Source of the DNA: Tilletia caries
Taxonomy: Eukaryota; Basidiomycota; Exobasidiomycetes; Tilletiales; Tilletiaceae
DNA: 64,000 nt
Reading direction: 5' to 3'
Assembly: GCA_032718865.1 (NCBI GenBank)
Contig: JALUTQ010000035.1
Span: 620,001 to 684,000, forward strand
Notes under the pieces: model-generated
Told to the model about the DNA's origin: nothing
Databases searched by the model: none
Seen by the model: only the letters and a program-made list of their open reading frames with translations
Shown: positions 11,249 through 21,074 of the stretch, one piece after another
Position numbering within the stretch: position 1 is the stretch's first letter
Layout: each line of letters begins with the position of its first letter
Position numbers and translations under genes: made by a program

Positions 11249-12692
11249 ATGAAACTCGCCCTTGCCTCTTCTCTTGCTCTGGTCGGCGCCGCTTCTGCTG
11301 CGACGTCGGGCCCGTACAATCTCGGCGTCTCCAACTCCGGCTTCGAGACTGGTGTGCTCAATGCCACTCTCCTGTGCAATGTGACCTCCACTGGTCTCAA
11401 CCTCAAGAACCAGCAGATCCTTTTCGGCGTTGCCGCCATCTTGCCCAACCGCGTTGACGCAACCCAGCCCTTCAACGTCATCGCTGGTACCCGTCTGATC
11501 GTCCCCGCCTCTATCAACAACCTCGCCTACGGTTTCGGTGCTCGCTACTATGCCGGTAACGCTACCAAGGTCATCGTCAATGCCCAAGGATCTACACCTA
11601 CGTTTATCGACGCTGCTACTAAGCCTCTCCCCATCCCCTCCGCACCCGTTGTCTCTGGCGGTGTTTCCGTCCTCGAGGTTCCCGGAAAAGGTGGCGTCAT
11701 CACTGTCGGTCCATTCAAGGCAGCTTCAGCCAACTCCAACATTGTCTTCAGCTTCGGCGACATTGCCGCTGTCGTCAAGACCTACAACGCTACCGGTGGC
11801 GCCACTTTCCTCGTTGCCAACATCGCCTGCCCGGCTCAGGCTCGTCCCGCTTCCCTGGCATTCGTTGCCTCTGGCGGCGCGGGCAGCACCAACATTGTGA
11901 CTCCCTCTGGTGGTGGAGGTGAGTGGATCTGTCCTTGAGCTGCGAACGCTCTAGGACACTACGCTGACCACTTATGGGCTCGTACAGCTATTACAACAAT
12001 TCCCATCAACTCTACCGCTGGATCCACTGGCTACACCTACAGTAAGCATCCGAATCGGCTGAAGAGTCGTCGTCGTCGACGTGATTGCTGACATGAATTT
12101 GCTTCACACAGGCTGCACCTTTGATGGCATCGGCACCTCGCCCATTACGCTGTCCGTCGCTGGTGCCAAGACCAACAATGCCGCTGTTGCTTCGGGCTCC
12201 AACGTCGCCCTCTCCCTCGGACAGGGCCAGATCTTTGTCGAAAAAGCTCTTACGGACCTTTTCATTGCCAAGTACCCCACTGTGAGTCACACCGCGCAAA
12301 ATTCACTTCCATTTGCTCTGACTCTGACCATATTCTTCCTCCTGTGTCATCAGGCTAATGGTTACAAGCTGAACGTCACTACCCTCAACTTCCTCGCCTC
12401 CGGTGCCAGCCCCGCCTCCAAGAACGGTGTCCCCTCCACCGGCTACGCCACCCCCATCACCCCCGTCTCGTCGACCACGACCGCCCTGACCATTCCCGAC
12501 GGCGCTCCTACCAACATTCTTCCTGACATCTCCTTCACTGCTGGTGCCTCCGGCGGAACCGCCCTTCTCTCCCTCGGCAGCGCCGGCGGTATCGTCACAA
12601 TCTACTCGGGCAACGCCGTTGTCGGCACCTCTGCCTTCTCGTGCCCGGCTCTGTCTCCCGCCACCCCCATCTTCCCCTTCGACATCCAGTAA
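11249..12692 (+). CDS. Secreted protein, tandem paralogue 2 (intact)
   Basis: Exons are 11249-11918, 11988-12041, 12112-12281 and 12354-12692, all GT-AG and phase-consistent; 410 aa. Signal peptide MKLALASSLALVGAASA. The mature protein is Ala/Thr/Val/Gly-rich with several NxT/S sites. It contains two related halves: an N-terminal unit with LLCNVTSTGLNLKNQQ and FGVAAILPNRV, and a C-terminal unit beginning YSCTFDGIGTSP. The conserved end is FSCPALSPATPIFPFDIQ. It is probably secreted or wall-associated. The alternation of Cys-containing beta-like units recalls DUF6801-type bacterial surface proteins, but I cannot confirm homology. No catalytic motif is seen. Its neighbours are paralogues at 7071 and 19204. 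Confidence 0.88.
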
Positions 12693-13009
12693 ATGGATCG
12701 TCCTTTACGACCCAGGGTGTCCGAAAAGCTTGCCTTTCCCGTACCCAACCAACTTTTCACGATTCGACAACGATTTCGCCCTTTCGGATCTCAAACTTCT
12801 CTTCTCCCATCCTTCTCCCATCGCCCAAAACGGAATCAATGTATTTATCACCAGCATCAGGGGGATAATCGGGCAGGATACTCACTTTCCCTTTTCGCAA
12901 TGGAGCATGTGTTATAACTCCAAACCTTGCTCGTCTGTGCCTGTCCGTCGTGCGTGTAAGGACGCACCTCAACTGTCATGTCTTTGAGGTCTTCCAAGCA
13001 CATAACATA
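12693..13009. other. 3' region of paralogue 2
   Basis: Non-coding; nearly the same as 8471-8760 after paralogue 1 (for example GATCGTCCTTTACG and CACGATTCGACAACG). Confidence 0.7.
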
Positions 13010-13484
13010 CGAGGCCGTTGTCAAAAGTATCCGGACACTAAATTTTTAACCATACGTTTACTAAGTGTTCGCCTCTATTTCACCTTAAGTCAAACTTGGT
13101 CAGTATAATCTGTAAAAATACACCTCTTAGCTGACCTTCTAGCGAGAGCGCAGGAGCATCGGAATATGTGACTCAAAAAATTGAGAAAAATTGAGGAGCT
13201 GGGTTGAGTAAGGTGGGTGTGAAGGAGTTTGAAATCACCTAGTAAATTACTAATTGAAATCGTTTCTTCCTCTTTCCACTTAGAGCAACCTGTCTTCCAA
13301 GTCAGAGCTGGGAAATCTCCAAAGAGAGAAGTTGTTCTCCAGTATAGAGGCTTTCCAAATGGCCCGTCATTGAGCGTCTTCCATATCCATGTCTTTGAGT
13401 TGCATCGAGAGCCCAAAACAGGCGATTACTTAGTAAACGTATGGTTAAAAATTTGGTGTCCGGATACTTTTGCAAACCACCTCG
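13010..13484. mobile_element. Tc1/mariner MITE with CAAAAGTATCCGGACAC ends
   Basis: 475 bp, flanked by TA at 13008-13009 and 13485-13486. The inverted ends are ~50 bp long: CGAGG, a 7-bp variable stretch, CAAAAGTATCCGGACAC, then AAATTTTTAACCATACG and TTTACTAAGT, with few mismatches. There is no transposase; it is non-autonomous and unrelated in ends to the Tc1-type element at 135-6277. Confidence 0.88.
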
Positions 13485-13618
13485 TATGTGGGTGGCCACG
13501 AAATTTCCCCGGTAAAACACGTCACAGGAAACAAAAACTTGATCCCCCTCCAACGACCTGCGCTGCGGCTGACCCTCACCTTCGATTCAGCATTGTTGCA
13601 AGTCCCTGTGAAGAAGCG

Positions 13619-14143
13619 ATGGCTACAGCCAGCAACGAAGCGGCGCCCGCGGTAGGCGAATTCCAGCATTCCTTGTGAGCAACAACTGCCTAGCACACCA
13701 CTCAGAGCGAGAAGGAACAGACTCTGACATTTGGACTGACCCCCGTCCGTCCTCTCTTTCCGGCATATGTCGAAAGAACACTGACACTGCCCTTTCCTGA
13801 CGAACGGTCGGCGTCAATCGTGAGGGACGTTCTCCGTGTTGATCGTCAGATTCGACCCAAGGAAGTCACCGTCGCGTACGAAGTTTCAGGGAGCGATGTG
13901 ATCGTGTGAGTTTCCCTCTGATTGAATCATGCTGGAGATTCCCTTTTTCTTGCTGATGATCCTTCGTTTCTTTGTTCGCCCTGGCCATGTCGTCGGCTAA
14001 GTACGATCGACGCGACTTCTGTCCGTCAACTCAGGCTGAGCGTCAATGCCGCGTTGGAGAACACCGCTCTGATCGTGAAGACGATCGATGCCTTCGGAGC
14101 CTCAGCACAGCATATACCTCGGATTCAAGCGAAGGCAACGTAA
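13619..14143 (+). CDS. PCC1: Pcc1 homologue, EKC/KEOPS complex subunit
   Basis: Three exons fit in phase: 13619-13651, 13706-13905 and 14002-14143; 124 aa. The fold-defining motifs of the Pcc1 family are visible: TLTLPFPDERSASIVRDVL (strand and first helix), RPKEVTVAYEVSGSDVIV (two strands), then IDATSVRQLRLSVNAALEN and LIVKTIDAFG. In other fungi Pcc1 dimerises and contacts Kae1 in the complex that makes the t6A modification of ANN-decoding tRNAs. The first intron starts GTAGGC; a longer first exon ending at TGA 13678 is the alternative. The tail after DAFG is longer than usual and not conserved-looking. Confidence 0.82.
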
Positions 14144-14539
14144 GGGAAACATGATCTTTCTCTGTCTATCCTGTTTGTGCCTGGCACTGGCTCCCGGCAC
14201 TGACATGCCGAAAGCAGGGAGCGTTCATTGAACAAGCTTCCGGAGTTGCGAACGAAGTCAGAATTGCGAAAAGCAGACTCGGATTCATCAAGGGACGGGG
14301 TGTATCGAGGCTCGACGGAAGCGGTACATATGTGTACAGAGAAGAGAGGAGTGGAAGAAGAACAAGTAGGACTGTGTCGGCGATGAGATGAGGGAAGCCG
14401 ATAGCTTGTGCGAGCTCTGACAGTTGGAACCTTTGACAAGCAGAGAAGTGGAAAGTCGCGAGGGCTCAGATCACCGAACAAAGCTGAGCCCGGCCGAAAG
14501 CGAAGCAAGCGCAGGAGAAGGACATCAGCTTTTTGTGTT
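14144..14539. other. Intergenic between convergent genes
   Basis: 3' regions of PCC1 (plus) and of the GATA-like gene (minus). A minus-strand open frame crosses it but is low-complexity and has no supporting motif. Confidence 0.5.
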
Positions 14540-15733
14540 TTATGACTCGAATGGGTGAGGCGGTTCGGGTTGGGTGTTGTCGAGGTAGTGGGGGTGGCCC
14601 ATGCTCTGCGCCGAGAGTTGGGAGAGGGGCTCATTCAGCTGTTGTTGGAGATGAGCAGCGGCAGCGGCCGCGGAAGCCGTCGCCGCCGAAGCTGCATCGC
14701 CTCCGTGATCTTCGTTCATGGTGCTGTTGGTGATACCAGCGTCCTGGTCCTCCGCCTTCCGCTTCCTCCATCGACGCTGGTAGCAGGTGTGGCAGCACAT
14801 GTCTCCGTCGAAGCGACGCCACTGTCTGGATACCTTGGCTTCGCAGTCTGCACAGTTGTTCGAGGTGATTTCGAGCGAGTGTCGGGCTTTGCGACGGGCG
14901 ATGGTGTCGTGCTCGTTCTCGGGTGGAGGCAGATGCGAGGCCGTACGCTTGAGCCCAGCCATACCGCCGAGCATGCTGTTGTTGAGCGATGATGATGGAC
15001 TGCTGAGATTGACTCCGAGTTGGGCACCAATCGCGCGCAGAGCAGCTATATTGGCAGTGGGATTGTGAATGCTGCCATTGTTCCGGAGCGGGGTCCCGCT
15101 TGAAAGGTTGGAAAGCCCGTTTGTGTTGCTGGGCTCGCCCATGGAGAAACCGGACGCGCCGGGAGCCCGAGACGAGGCAGGCAGACCGGATGCGCCGGAG
15201 CCAGGCGAATGAGGGACTGCAAGTCCGAGGTGGGCAGCAATGCTCCGAGCGGCGGCATAGTTGTCGAGATCATTGCTGACATCGGCGGCTGAGCCCACTG
15301 AGTTGTCACCGGCGCCGCGTGATGTACCGGGATCTATGACGAGAGCGGCCGAGAGCGCGGCATCGACGACTTCCTGGTTGGCAGTTGCGCTTGCATTCTC
15401 AGCAGCAGCGAGGACAGCCTCAGCCTCGTCGGCGTCGCGACAGGCTATGTTGGCACGGTCACGGAGAGCCTTGGCACGTGCGCGGACCTCCCGGACGGTT
15501 TCGGCTGCAGTTGCGGCGCGTCGAGCCGCATCGACGGCGCGATTGGCGGCTGTGATGGCGTTCTGGGTGATGCTGTGCTGAGCCGCAGCGTGACTTGCGG
15601 CTGGATTCGGCGACACGTGGGACGCTTGATTGGCCACTGGGTTTGGGGCGGTCGCATCCGGGGCACCCACTGCACCTTGAGCATTAGGGTCGACGTTGAG
15701 ACCATTACGATGCTGATCCTCGGCGGACGACAT
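14540..15733 (-). CDS. GATA-like single zinc-finger protein
   Basis: Intronless, ATG 15733 to TAA 14540, 397 aa. A C-terminal finger CADCEAKVSRQWRRF...CCHTCYQRRWRKRK has C-x2-C-x16-C-x2-C spacing and a basic tail, close to fungal GATA fingers (usually x17-18). Residues ~50-130 are Ala/Arg/Glu-rich, predicted helical or coiled coil (AVDAARRAATAAETVREVR). The rest is Asn/Ser/Gly/Ala-rich and ends with an Ala run and QLQ. It is probably a nuclear DNA-binding regulator. It is divergent from the related gene at 16448 with which it shares a 714-bp upstream region. Target unknown. Confidence 0.82.
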   Translation of the reverse strand: MSSAEDQHRNGLNVDPNAQGAVGAPDATAPNPVANQASHVSPNPAASHAAAQHSITQNAITAANRAVDAARRAATAAETVREVRARAKALRDRANIACRDADEAEAVLAAAENASATANQEVVDAALSAALVIDPGTSRGAGDNSVGSAADVSNDLDNYAAARSIAAHLGLAVPHSPGSGASGLPASSRAPGASGFSMGEPSNTNGLSNLSSGTPLRNNGSIHNPTANIAALRAIGAQLGVNLSSPSSSLNNSMLGGMAGLKRTASHLPPPENEHDTIARRKARHSLEITSNNCADCEAKVSRQWRRFDGDMCCHTCYQRRWRKRKAEDQDAGITNSTMNEDHGGDAASAATASAAAAAAHLQQQLNEPLSQLSAQSMGHPHYLDNTQPEPPHPFES

Positions 15734-16447
15734 CGTGCTGAATGAACATCAAGACGCGTCGGGGGGAGTCAGCGAGGGACTCTTGTGACGCGTGAGTCTG
15801 ACGCGAGACGTGACCTACTCTGTGAGATGGGTGGGGACGGATGGCCACCACGTCTGAGGGGCCGATAAGGTGGACAGACTGGGCGGCGAGCTTAGCTACC
15901 ACTACCACTCGCGCGGGCAGCAGGCAGCAGAGAGAGTGTATTGTCTTTGGGAAAAAAGTGTTGATGTGTTGGTCTCGCGTTCCTTCTTCGCGCAGGTCGT
16001 GATGCGTGATGCGTGACGCGAACTTGGGAGGCCGAACGACGCGAGGAAGACTCTGGTGTACGTTGGGGTTGGGTGAGGTTACGAGATGGCGACGAGGTTG
16101 TCATGAAGGTCTTGCTCCCGGCGGAGGAGGACAGTGAGACGCCACCACTTGAGACACATGGAAAACAGCGCAAGACTCGTCACGTGCTGCTGCGTAACCA
16201 CGTGGGAATGACCAGTCAGCGATCGAAGCGTTGCCACGTGGGGTTGGATGCAGCATCGACCGCACTCACTTGAACAGTGAATAGAGTGAATAGTGAACTC
16301 ACTTCAGCATCCACAGCCAGGACGGCATCCCCTTACAATAGTCTGCATTGTCTCCCGGCTCTCCTGTGCGCAGTGCGGCCCTCTCTACCTGCCATAGCTT
16401 CTGTGGAAACTCCCATCTGTCTGCGTCGCCTAGCATTCGTTCCGACC
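15734..16447. promoter_or_regulatory. Shared upstream region of two divergent GATA-like genes
   Basis: 714 bp without convincing coding sequence, between ATG 15733 (minus) and ATG 16448 (plus). It contains a CACGTG cluster (16181-16240) and a GATGCGTGATGCGTGACGCG tandem at about 16001-16020. Confidence 0.65.
16181..16240. promoter_or_regulatory. Three CACGTG boxes in 60 bp
   Basis: CACGTG at 16181-16186, 16199-16204 and 16235-16240. This is the binding core of bHLH regulators in fungi; the spacings are 18 and 36 bp. Function inferred only. Confidence 0.5.
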
Positions 16448-17657
16448 ATGGACCACGGTCTCATCGGGGTTCAACAACCAGGGGGATCGATCGATCTCGA
16501 CCCCAACAGTGACAATCCGTCGCTGATCAGCGAAGCCACAGATGCCATTCGTTTGTTGCAGGACGCTTCGGAGCGGGAGCATGTTCTGCTGGCCTTTCGC
16601 AAAGCGGCCGCAGAGGCGGAAGCTCGCGCAAAGACACTCGAAGAAGAGGCCCGGGAAGCGTCAAAGAGGGCCATCGAGGCTCGCTCGGCCGCCAACCATT
16701 TGATGTCAATCATCCATCAAATCGAACGAGGCCCTGGCGCCGTCCAACAACGTGAGTCTTTCGCTCCTCTACGCAAGAATTCAGTTCGCCTCGAAAAGCT
16801 GACATCTCCGATTTTCCCATTTCGACTGCTGGTACTCTGGTCGAATTGCCTCTCCGTCGACTCTCGAATCAGAACCACATCAAAATGACGTCTCACGCCT
16901 CGACCCTTTTCTCGCCTCGTTACAACCTGCGACAAGCTGTGAGTATATCTTGTGTTTCCTTGATGCCGAGCCTGTTGGTCCCACCAGCCACGGACCGATT
17001 GATCTTTAACTCTTTGAACTGGTCCAAACAGCCGCGCAAGGTGCCTTTTCGCTCACATCCACCTTGGGCTTGCCCGACGCTACCGATGTCGGCTCTCAAG
17101 ACGGTGCCGGCTTCTTCTCGACCGGCCCTACGGCATCCACTTCCGGATCCCAAATTCTCAGGCTGCCAGACAGCACGAGCGGTTCGAATCCCCTGCTTTC
17201 GTCGTCGACCATACCCGCCCGTCCCGCTCCTCCGCCTCCATCTATGCCTACGCCTCCGCCTCCGGCACCGGCTGCTGGCCCTTCTGCCGCTCCGGCTTCT
17301 GCCTCCACTTCCACCGCTGCAGCTTCGTCAAGTACTCCCACAGCCGACGGGCGAAAGCGTCCACGTCCTGCCAATAACTCGCTTGAAGATCGCCGATGCG
17401 ACGGCTGCGGCACATCAGATACGGTTCTCTGGCGACATATCGACCAAGAGGTCTTTTGCAATGCGTGCGCCCTCCGGCGGAGGCGGGCGACGAAGCGTGT
17501 CCATCTCGAAGCTAGGAAGATGGCCGGTGCGGTGACAGCCTCGTCCTCTGGCGCGGGCGGGTACGAAGGGGCTGTCGCGGACTTGGGCATAGGCCCCACA
17601 GATGGCCTTAGCACTACTGCCTCCGATGCGGACAACGGCGGGGATGCTTCGCTTTGA
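16448..17657 (+). CDS. GATA-like single zinc-finger protein, divergent partner
   Basis: Exons 16448-16751, 16873-16938 and 17032-17657, phase-consistent; 331 aa. The N-terminal part is helical (LAFRKAAAEAEARAKTLEEE, coiled-coil-like), the middle Pro/Ala/Ser-rich. The C-terminal finger CDGCGTSDTVLWRH...CNACALRRRRATKR has C-x2-C-x16-C-x2-C spacing and retains the TxLWR and CNAC core of GATA fingers. Same architecture (helix, spacer, finger) as the 14540-15733 gene, so the two are likely ancient paralogues. The small middle exon is inferred from splice signals and phase. Confidence 0.8.
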
Positions 17658-17783
17658 TCTCTCGCTGCAGCTTTTCTCACACGATCCACCCAACGATTGC
17701 ACGAACGATGGCAATTGCTTTGTAATCTATCAGACATACAGCAAGTACGATTTTTGGTTCTTCGGCGACCTTTCGACACCTTG

Positions 17784-18238
17784 ATGGGAGGCTCTCCTAG
17801 CAAACCCGACTTCACCGCTTCCCCTGTCGTCGAAATCACCGCATCTCCTCTCTCTTCCAGCCTCCAAAAGCAGTCTGAGGTCGGACCCGTTCAGCAGCCG
17901 AAAATCCGAGCGAGCCTGTCACAAGTCACAATCACACACCGTATGTATGTACAAGGTTTAACGCCGCCGCCTGCTTGGCAGATTCCGGATTCCGACTGCT
18001 GCGACGATGCGGGGCGATTGAGCCTTGTGCCTTTCATCTGGTCTCGGAACTTGGCAATTGGCATGCCCAGCAGCCAGGATACCCAACGATCAGACAGGGT
18101 ATGTGCGCTCCAGAGACCAGAACGTCTGGAGTCATCGTAACGGGAACATGGGGGGTCGATTGCGGGGAGGACAATGAAGCGACGATTAGGCATGAGGCGA
18201 TGAGGTCCGTTCTCTTTTTTGCTCGTGACTCGCGGTGA
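17784..18238 (+). CDS. Possible small two-exon gene, N-myristoylation-like start
   Basis: Exons 17784-17940 and 17982-18238 join in phase with a 41-nt GT-AG intron and give 137 aa beginning MGGSPSKPDFTASPVVE. The start resembles N-myristoylated proteins. The second exon has RRCGAIEPCAFHLV but no domain I recognise. The codon pattern is not strongly coding, and it begins 126 bp after the GATA-like stop, so it could be 3' untranslated sequence. Confidence 0.33.
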
Positions 18239-19203
18239 ACGGTGAGTCTAACTAGCATCTCGGGTCGGCATTCAGTATACTCAGCACTCAGCACTCAGTA
18301 CTCAGCGCTCAGCAGGAGCCAGGACATCGAGGATAGTCCTGCGGCCAACGAGGTGGTGGACGCTGCTCAGACGATGTTCTTGCGCTCTCCGAAATCTCGA
18401 CACCGCAAGTCTACCGTCCGCTCCCCCGCGGCAAAGGACGCGGCGCGTTGCGCGCTTGCGGGTCTGCCAACTTTAGCCGATGATCTGCACAGGCTGAAAC
18501 CATGATCTGTGTTGCCGCTTGCCGACCCAACTAAAAAGGAATCTTCATTTTTGTGTTGCTGGGACAGTAGTGGGACCATGCATGTCGAGCTCGCCCCTCG
18601 GTGTTGGATGCTGTGACACTACTGTGACAGACTGACAGCATGTAAGACGGGGCTTATATACCCAGGTGAGCGGGGCTGGGTCAGTCAGTCAATGGATGTT
18701 TTTCTTTGGTCTGCTCTAATAATAATAACTCAGTACTCAGCGCTCAGCGCTCAGCGCCTCAAGCCTCAAGCCTCAAGCCTCAAGTAGTGCGCAGTGTGTA
18801 CACATGTACACTTAGCAGCACACTAGTACTGTGTGGTGACCAACTTGCTTTGTAGCTAGTCGCTAGTCCGCGGCACTTATTTGCCAACTTATTATTCCAC
18901 TTCCTTTTTCAGGATGAGATGAGTTCAGAGTACTCACTCTAACCACGCTCACCTACAGCTACCACTACTCCCAAGGCGGGGTCGAACCGCGTGATTGTTG
19001 TGATCGATGACATTCATCTGTTCCACACCCCAGTTGTAATGAGTGAGGGCAATGCAAGGCTTCCTGCTTCCTGCTTAACAGCGTCGGGTGGCTTCCTTCC
19101 GCGAATATAAGAGGACTGCCTACACTGATTTCTATTCCTCCCCTGTCGTCCCCCATCCCATATTCTCTCACATTCTTTACATCCCCCCACAGTCTTTTCT
19201 ACA
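18239..19203. other. Intergenic with heptamer repeats
   Basis: Tandem ACTCAGC/ACTCAGT heptamers at about 18277-18314, and CTCAGCG followed by CTCAAGC units at about 18730-18785. No coding frame supported. The end is the promoter of the next gene. Confidence 0.6.
19106..19111 (+). promoter_or_regulatory. TATA box of secreted-protein paralogue 3
   Basis: TATAAG about 98 bp before ATG 19204; a pyrimidine-rich leader follows. Confidence 0.55.
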
Positions 19204-20586
19204 ATGAAGCTTACCGTCGCCTCCGTCCTCGCCCTCGTCGGCGCCGTCTCCGCCGCTACCGACGGCCCCTACGGCCTTGGTCAGGCCCCCTCTGGCTTCA
19301 TCAAGGGTGTCCTCAACACGTCGCTGAGCTGCAACATCTCAGCTCTCGGTATCTTACCGCTCGGCCAGTACCAGATCCCCTTCGGTGTCTCGGCTGTCCT
19401 GCCCGACAAGGTGAACGCCAACCAGCCCTTCAACGTAATTGCCGGCACCCGCCTGATCGTTCCCCAGAGCGTCAACTTCCTTGCCGCGCTCTTCGGTGCC
19501 CGCTTCTACGGCGGTGTGGCCACCAAGGTCATCGTCAACGCCGCCGGCGCCAGCCCCGCGTTCATTGACGCCGCCAAGAGCCAGACTCTGACCATCCCCC
19601 AGGCTCCCATCAACGCCAACGGTGTCTCCGTGCTTGAACTCCCCGGCAACGGCAACATCATCACGGTCGGCCCCTTCACCGGCGCGACCGCCAAGTCGAG
19701 TGTTGTGCTTTCTTTCGGTGACATTGCTGCCACCATCGACACCTTCAACGCTACTGGTTCCAAGACCTTTATCACTGCCTTTGTTGTGTGCCCTGCTGCT
19801 CAGCGCCCCACCTCGCTCGCCTTCGTCAACACTGGCGGCTCTGGCTCGACTGCCACTATCACTCCCCCCGCCAGTACCAAGGCCGGTGACATCAAGACCG
19901 TCCCCGCCAACTCCACTGCTGGTATTGTCGGACTGACCTACCAATGTAAGTGCACTGGAAGCCAAATGGAAAGAGACCAAGTTATTATCCGCTGACCCTG
20001 CGATCACACATCCACAGGTGACTTCTCTGGTTTCGTCCAGGGTGCCGTCCGCATCTCCGTCGGTGGCTTCAAGCCCTCCAACGCTGCTATCAACTCTGGT
20101 GACAAGATCGTCATCTCCCAGGTCAGTCTTCTGTTCTCGCGCTCTGCCCATCCTGCATCTTTAGCTGACCCTTACCTGATTCTTAAAATTAAGGGCCAAG
20201 GAAACGTCTACCTGACCAAGAAGCTCATCAGCGACATCAAGGCCATCGTCTCCATTGCCGACTCGACCAAGATCACCCTCAGCACCCTGAACTTCAAGGC
20301 CATCAACGCTACCCCTGCCACCAAGAACGCCCTCCCCGACGGCTTCACCACCACCGCCAAGCTCAACACCAACGCCATTGTTGTCCCCAACGGTGCCCCC
20401 TCCAAGACCCTCCCCGACATCGTCTTCACCGCCGGCAAGTCTGGCTCGACCGCTCTCATTTCGCTCGCCGATGTTGCTGGTAACGCCTCGCTCCTCGACG
20501 CCGACGGAAACGAGATCCTCGCGATCGACTTCACTTGCGCCGCGCTTTCGCCCGCAACTGGTCTCCTCCCCTTCGACATCCTTTAA
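19204..20586 (+). CDS. Secreted protein, paralogue 3
   Basis: Exons 19204-19945, 20018-20121 and 20194-20586, in phase; 412 aa. Signal peptide MKLTVASVLALVGAVSA, then ATDGPYGLGQAP like the two paralogues at 7071 and 11249. Shared landmarks are SLSCNIS, FGVSAVLPDKV, RLIVPQSVN, the GVSVLELPG strand region, FSFGDIAA-like LSFGDIAATI, VCPAAQRPTSLAFV and the end FTCAALSPATGLLPFDI. It is more diverged than the tandem pair, so older. One intron position matches paralogue 2 in the TY-Cys codon. Probably secreted; function unknown. Confidence 0.88.
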
Positions 20587-21074
20587 ATGGATTGATCGTC
20601 AACCCACATCTTCGGATTCGAATTTGGTCCGCGGGCCTCCCTCCTCAGTCCCACGCAGTTCCAATCTGTTCCATCTTCGCTGTATCTTTCACTCCTTCAG
20701 GATGCAGTCCTTTCAACCCAAAATATATTATTTGGTATCTACCCATCTCTGTCTGCGTGATCGTGGAGAAATATGTCTGTCTGCGTGCCATGTCTTGAGT
20801 CTTGACATCCAGAGAGTCCATGACCGGGAGCGACCGGGAGCAGAACGGTGCAGGACTAGGGGGAAAAGATCTTTTCAAAAACCACTACTCCTGGCATATG
20901 GCATCCTGGCACGTCTTCCCAAAACAAGACGCGAGGGGGTCCCAAAGCCAACACCCACCACAACATTCAATTTCATACGACGCGCTCTTCCACGGATCTC
21001 CATTATCTTGCCTTCATTCATATTCACACGCTCTCTATCGCCTCCTCTTGCTCGCCCGCAACGACGACGTCGCG
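20587..21074. other. Intergenic
   Basis: 3' region of paralogue 3 and upstream region of the next gene; nothing further recognised. Confidence 0.5.

Noticed and set aside
14125..14634. 169-codon minus-strand frame between PCC1 and the GATA-like gene
   Set aside because: Low complexity, overlaps the 3' end of the GATA-like gene in another frame, no motif.
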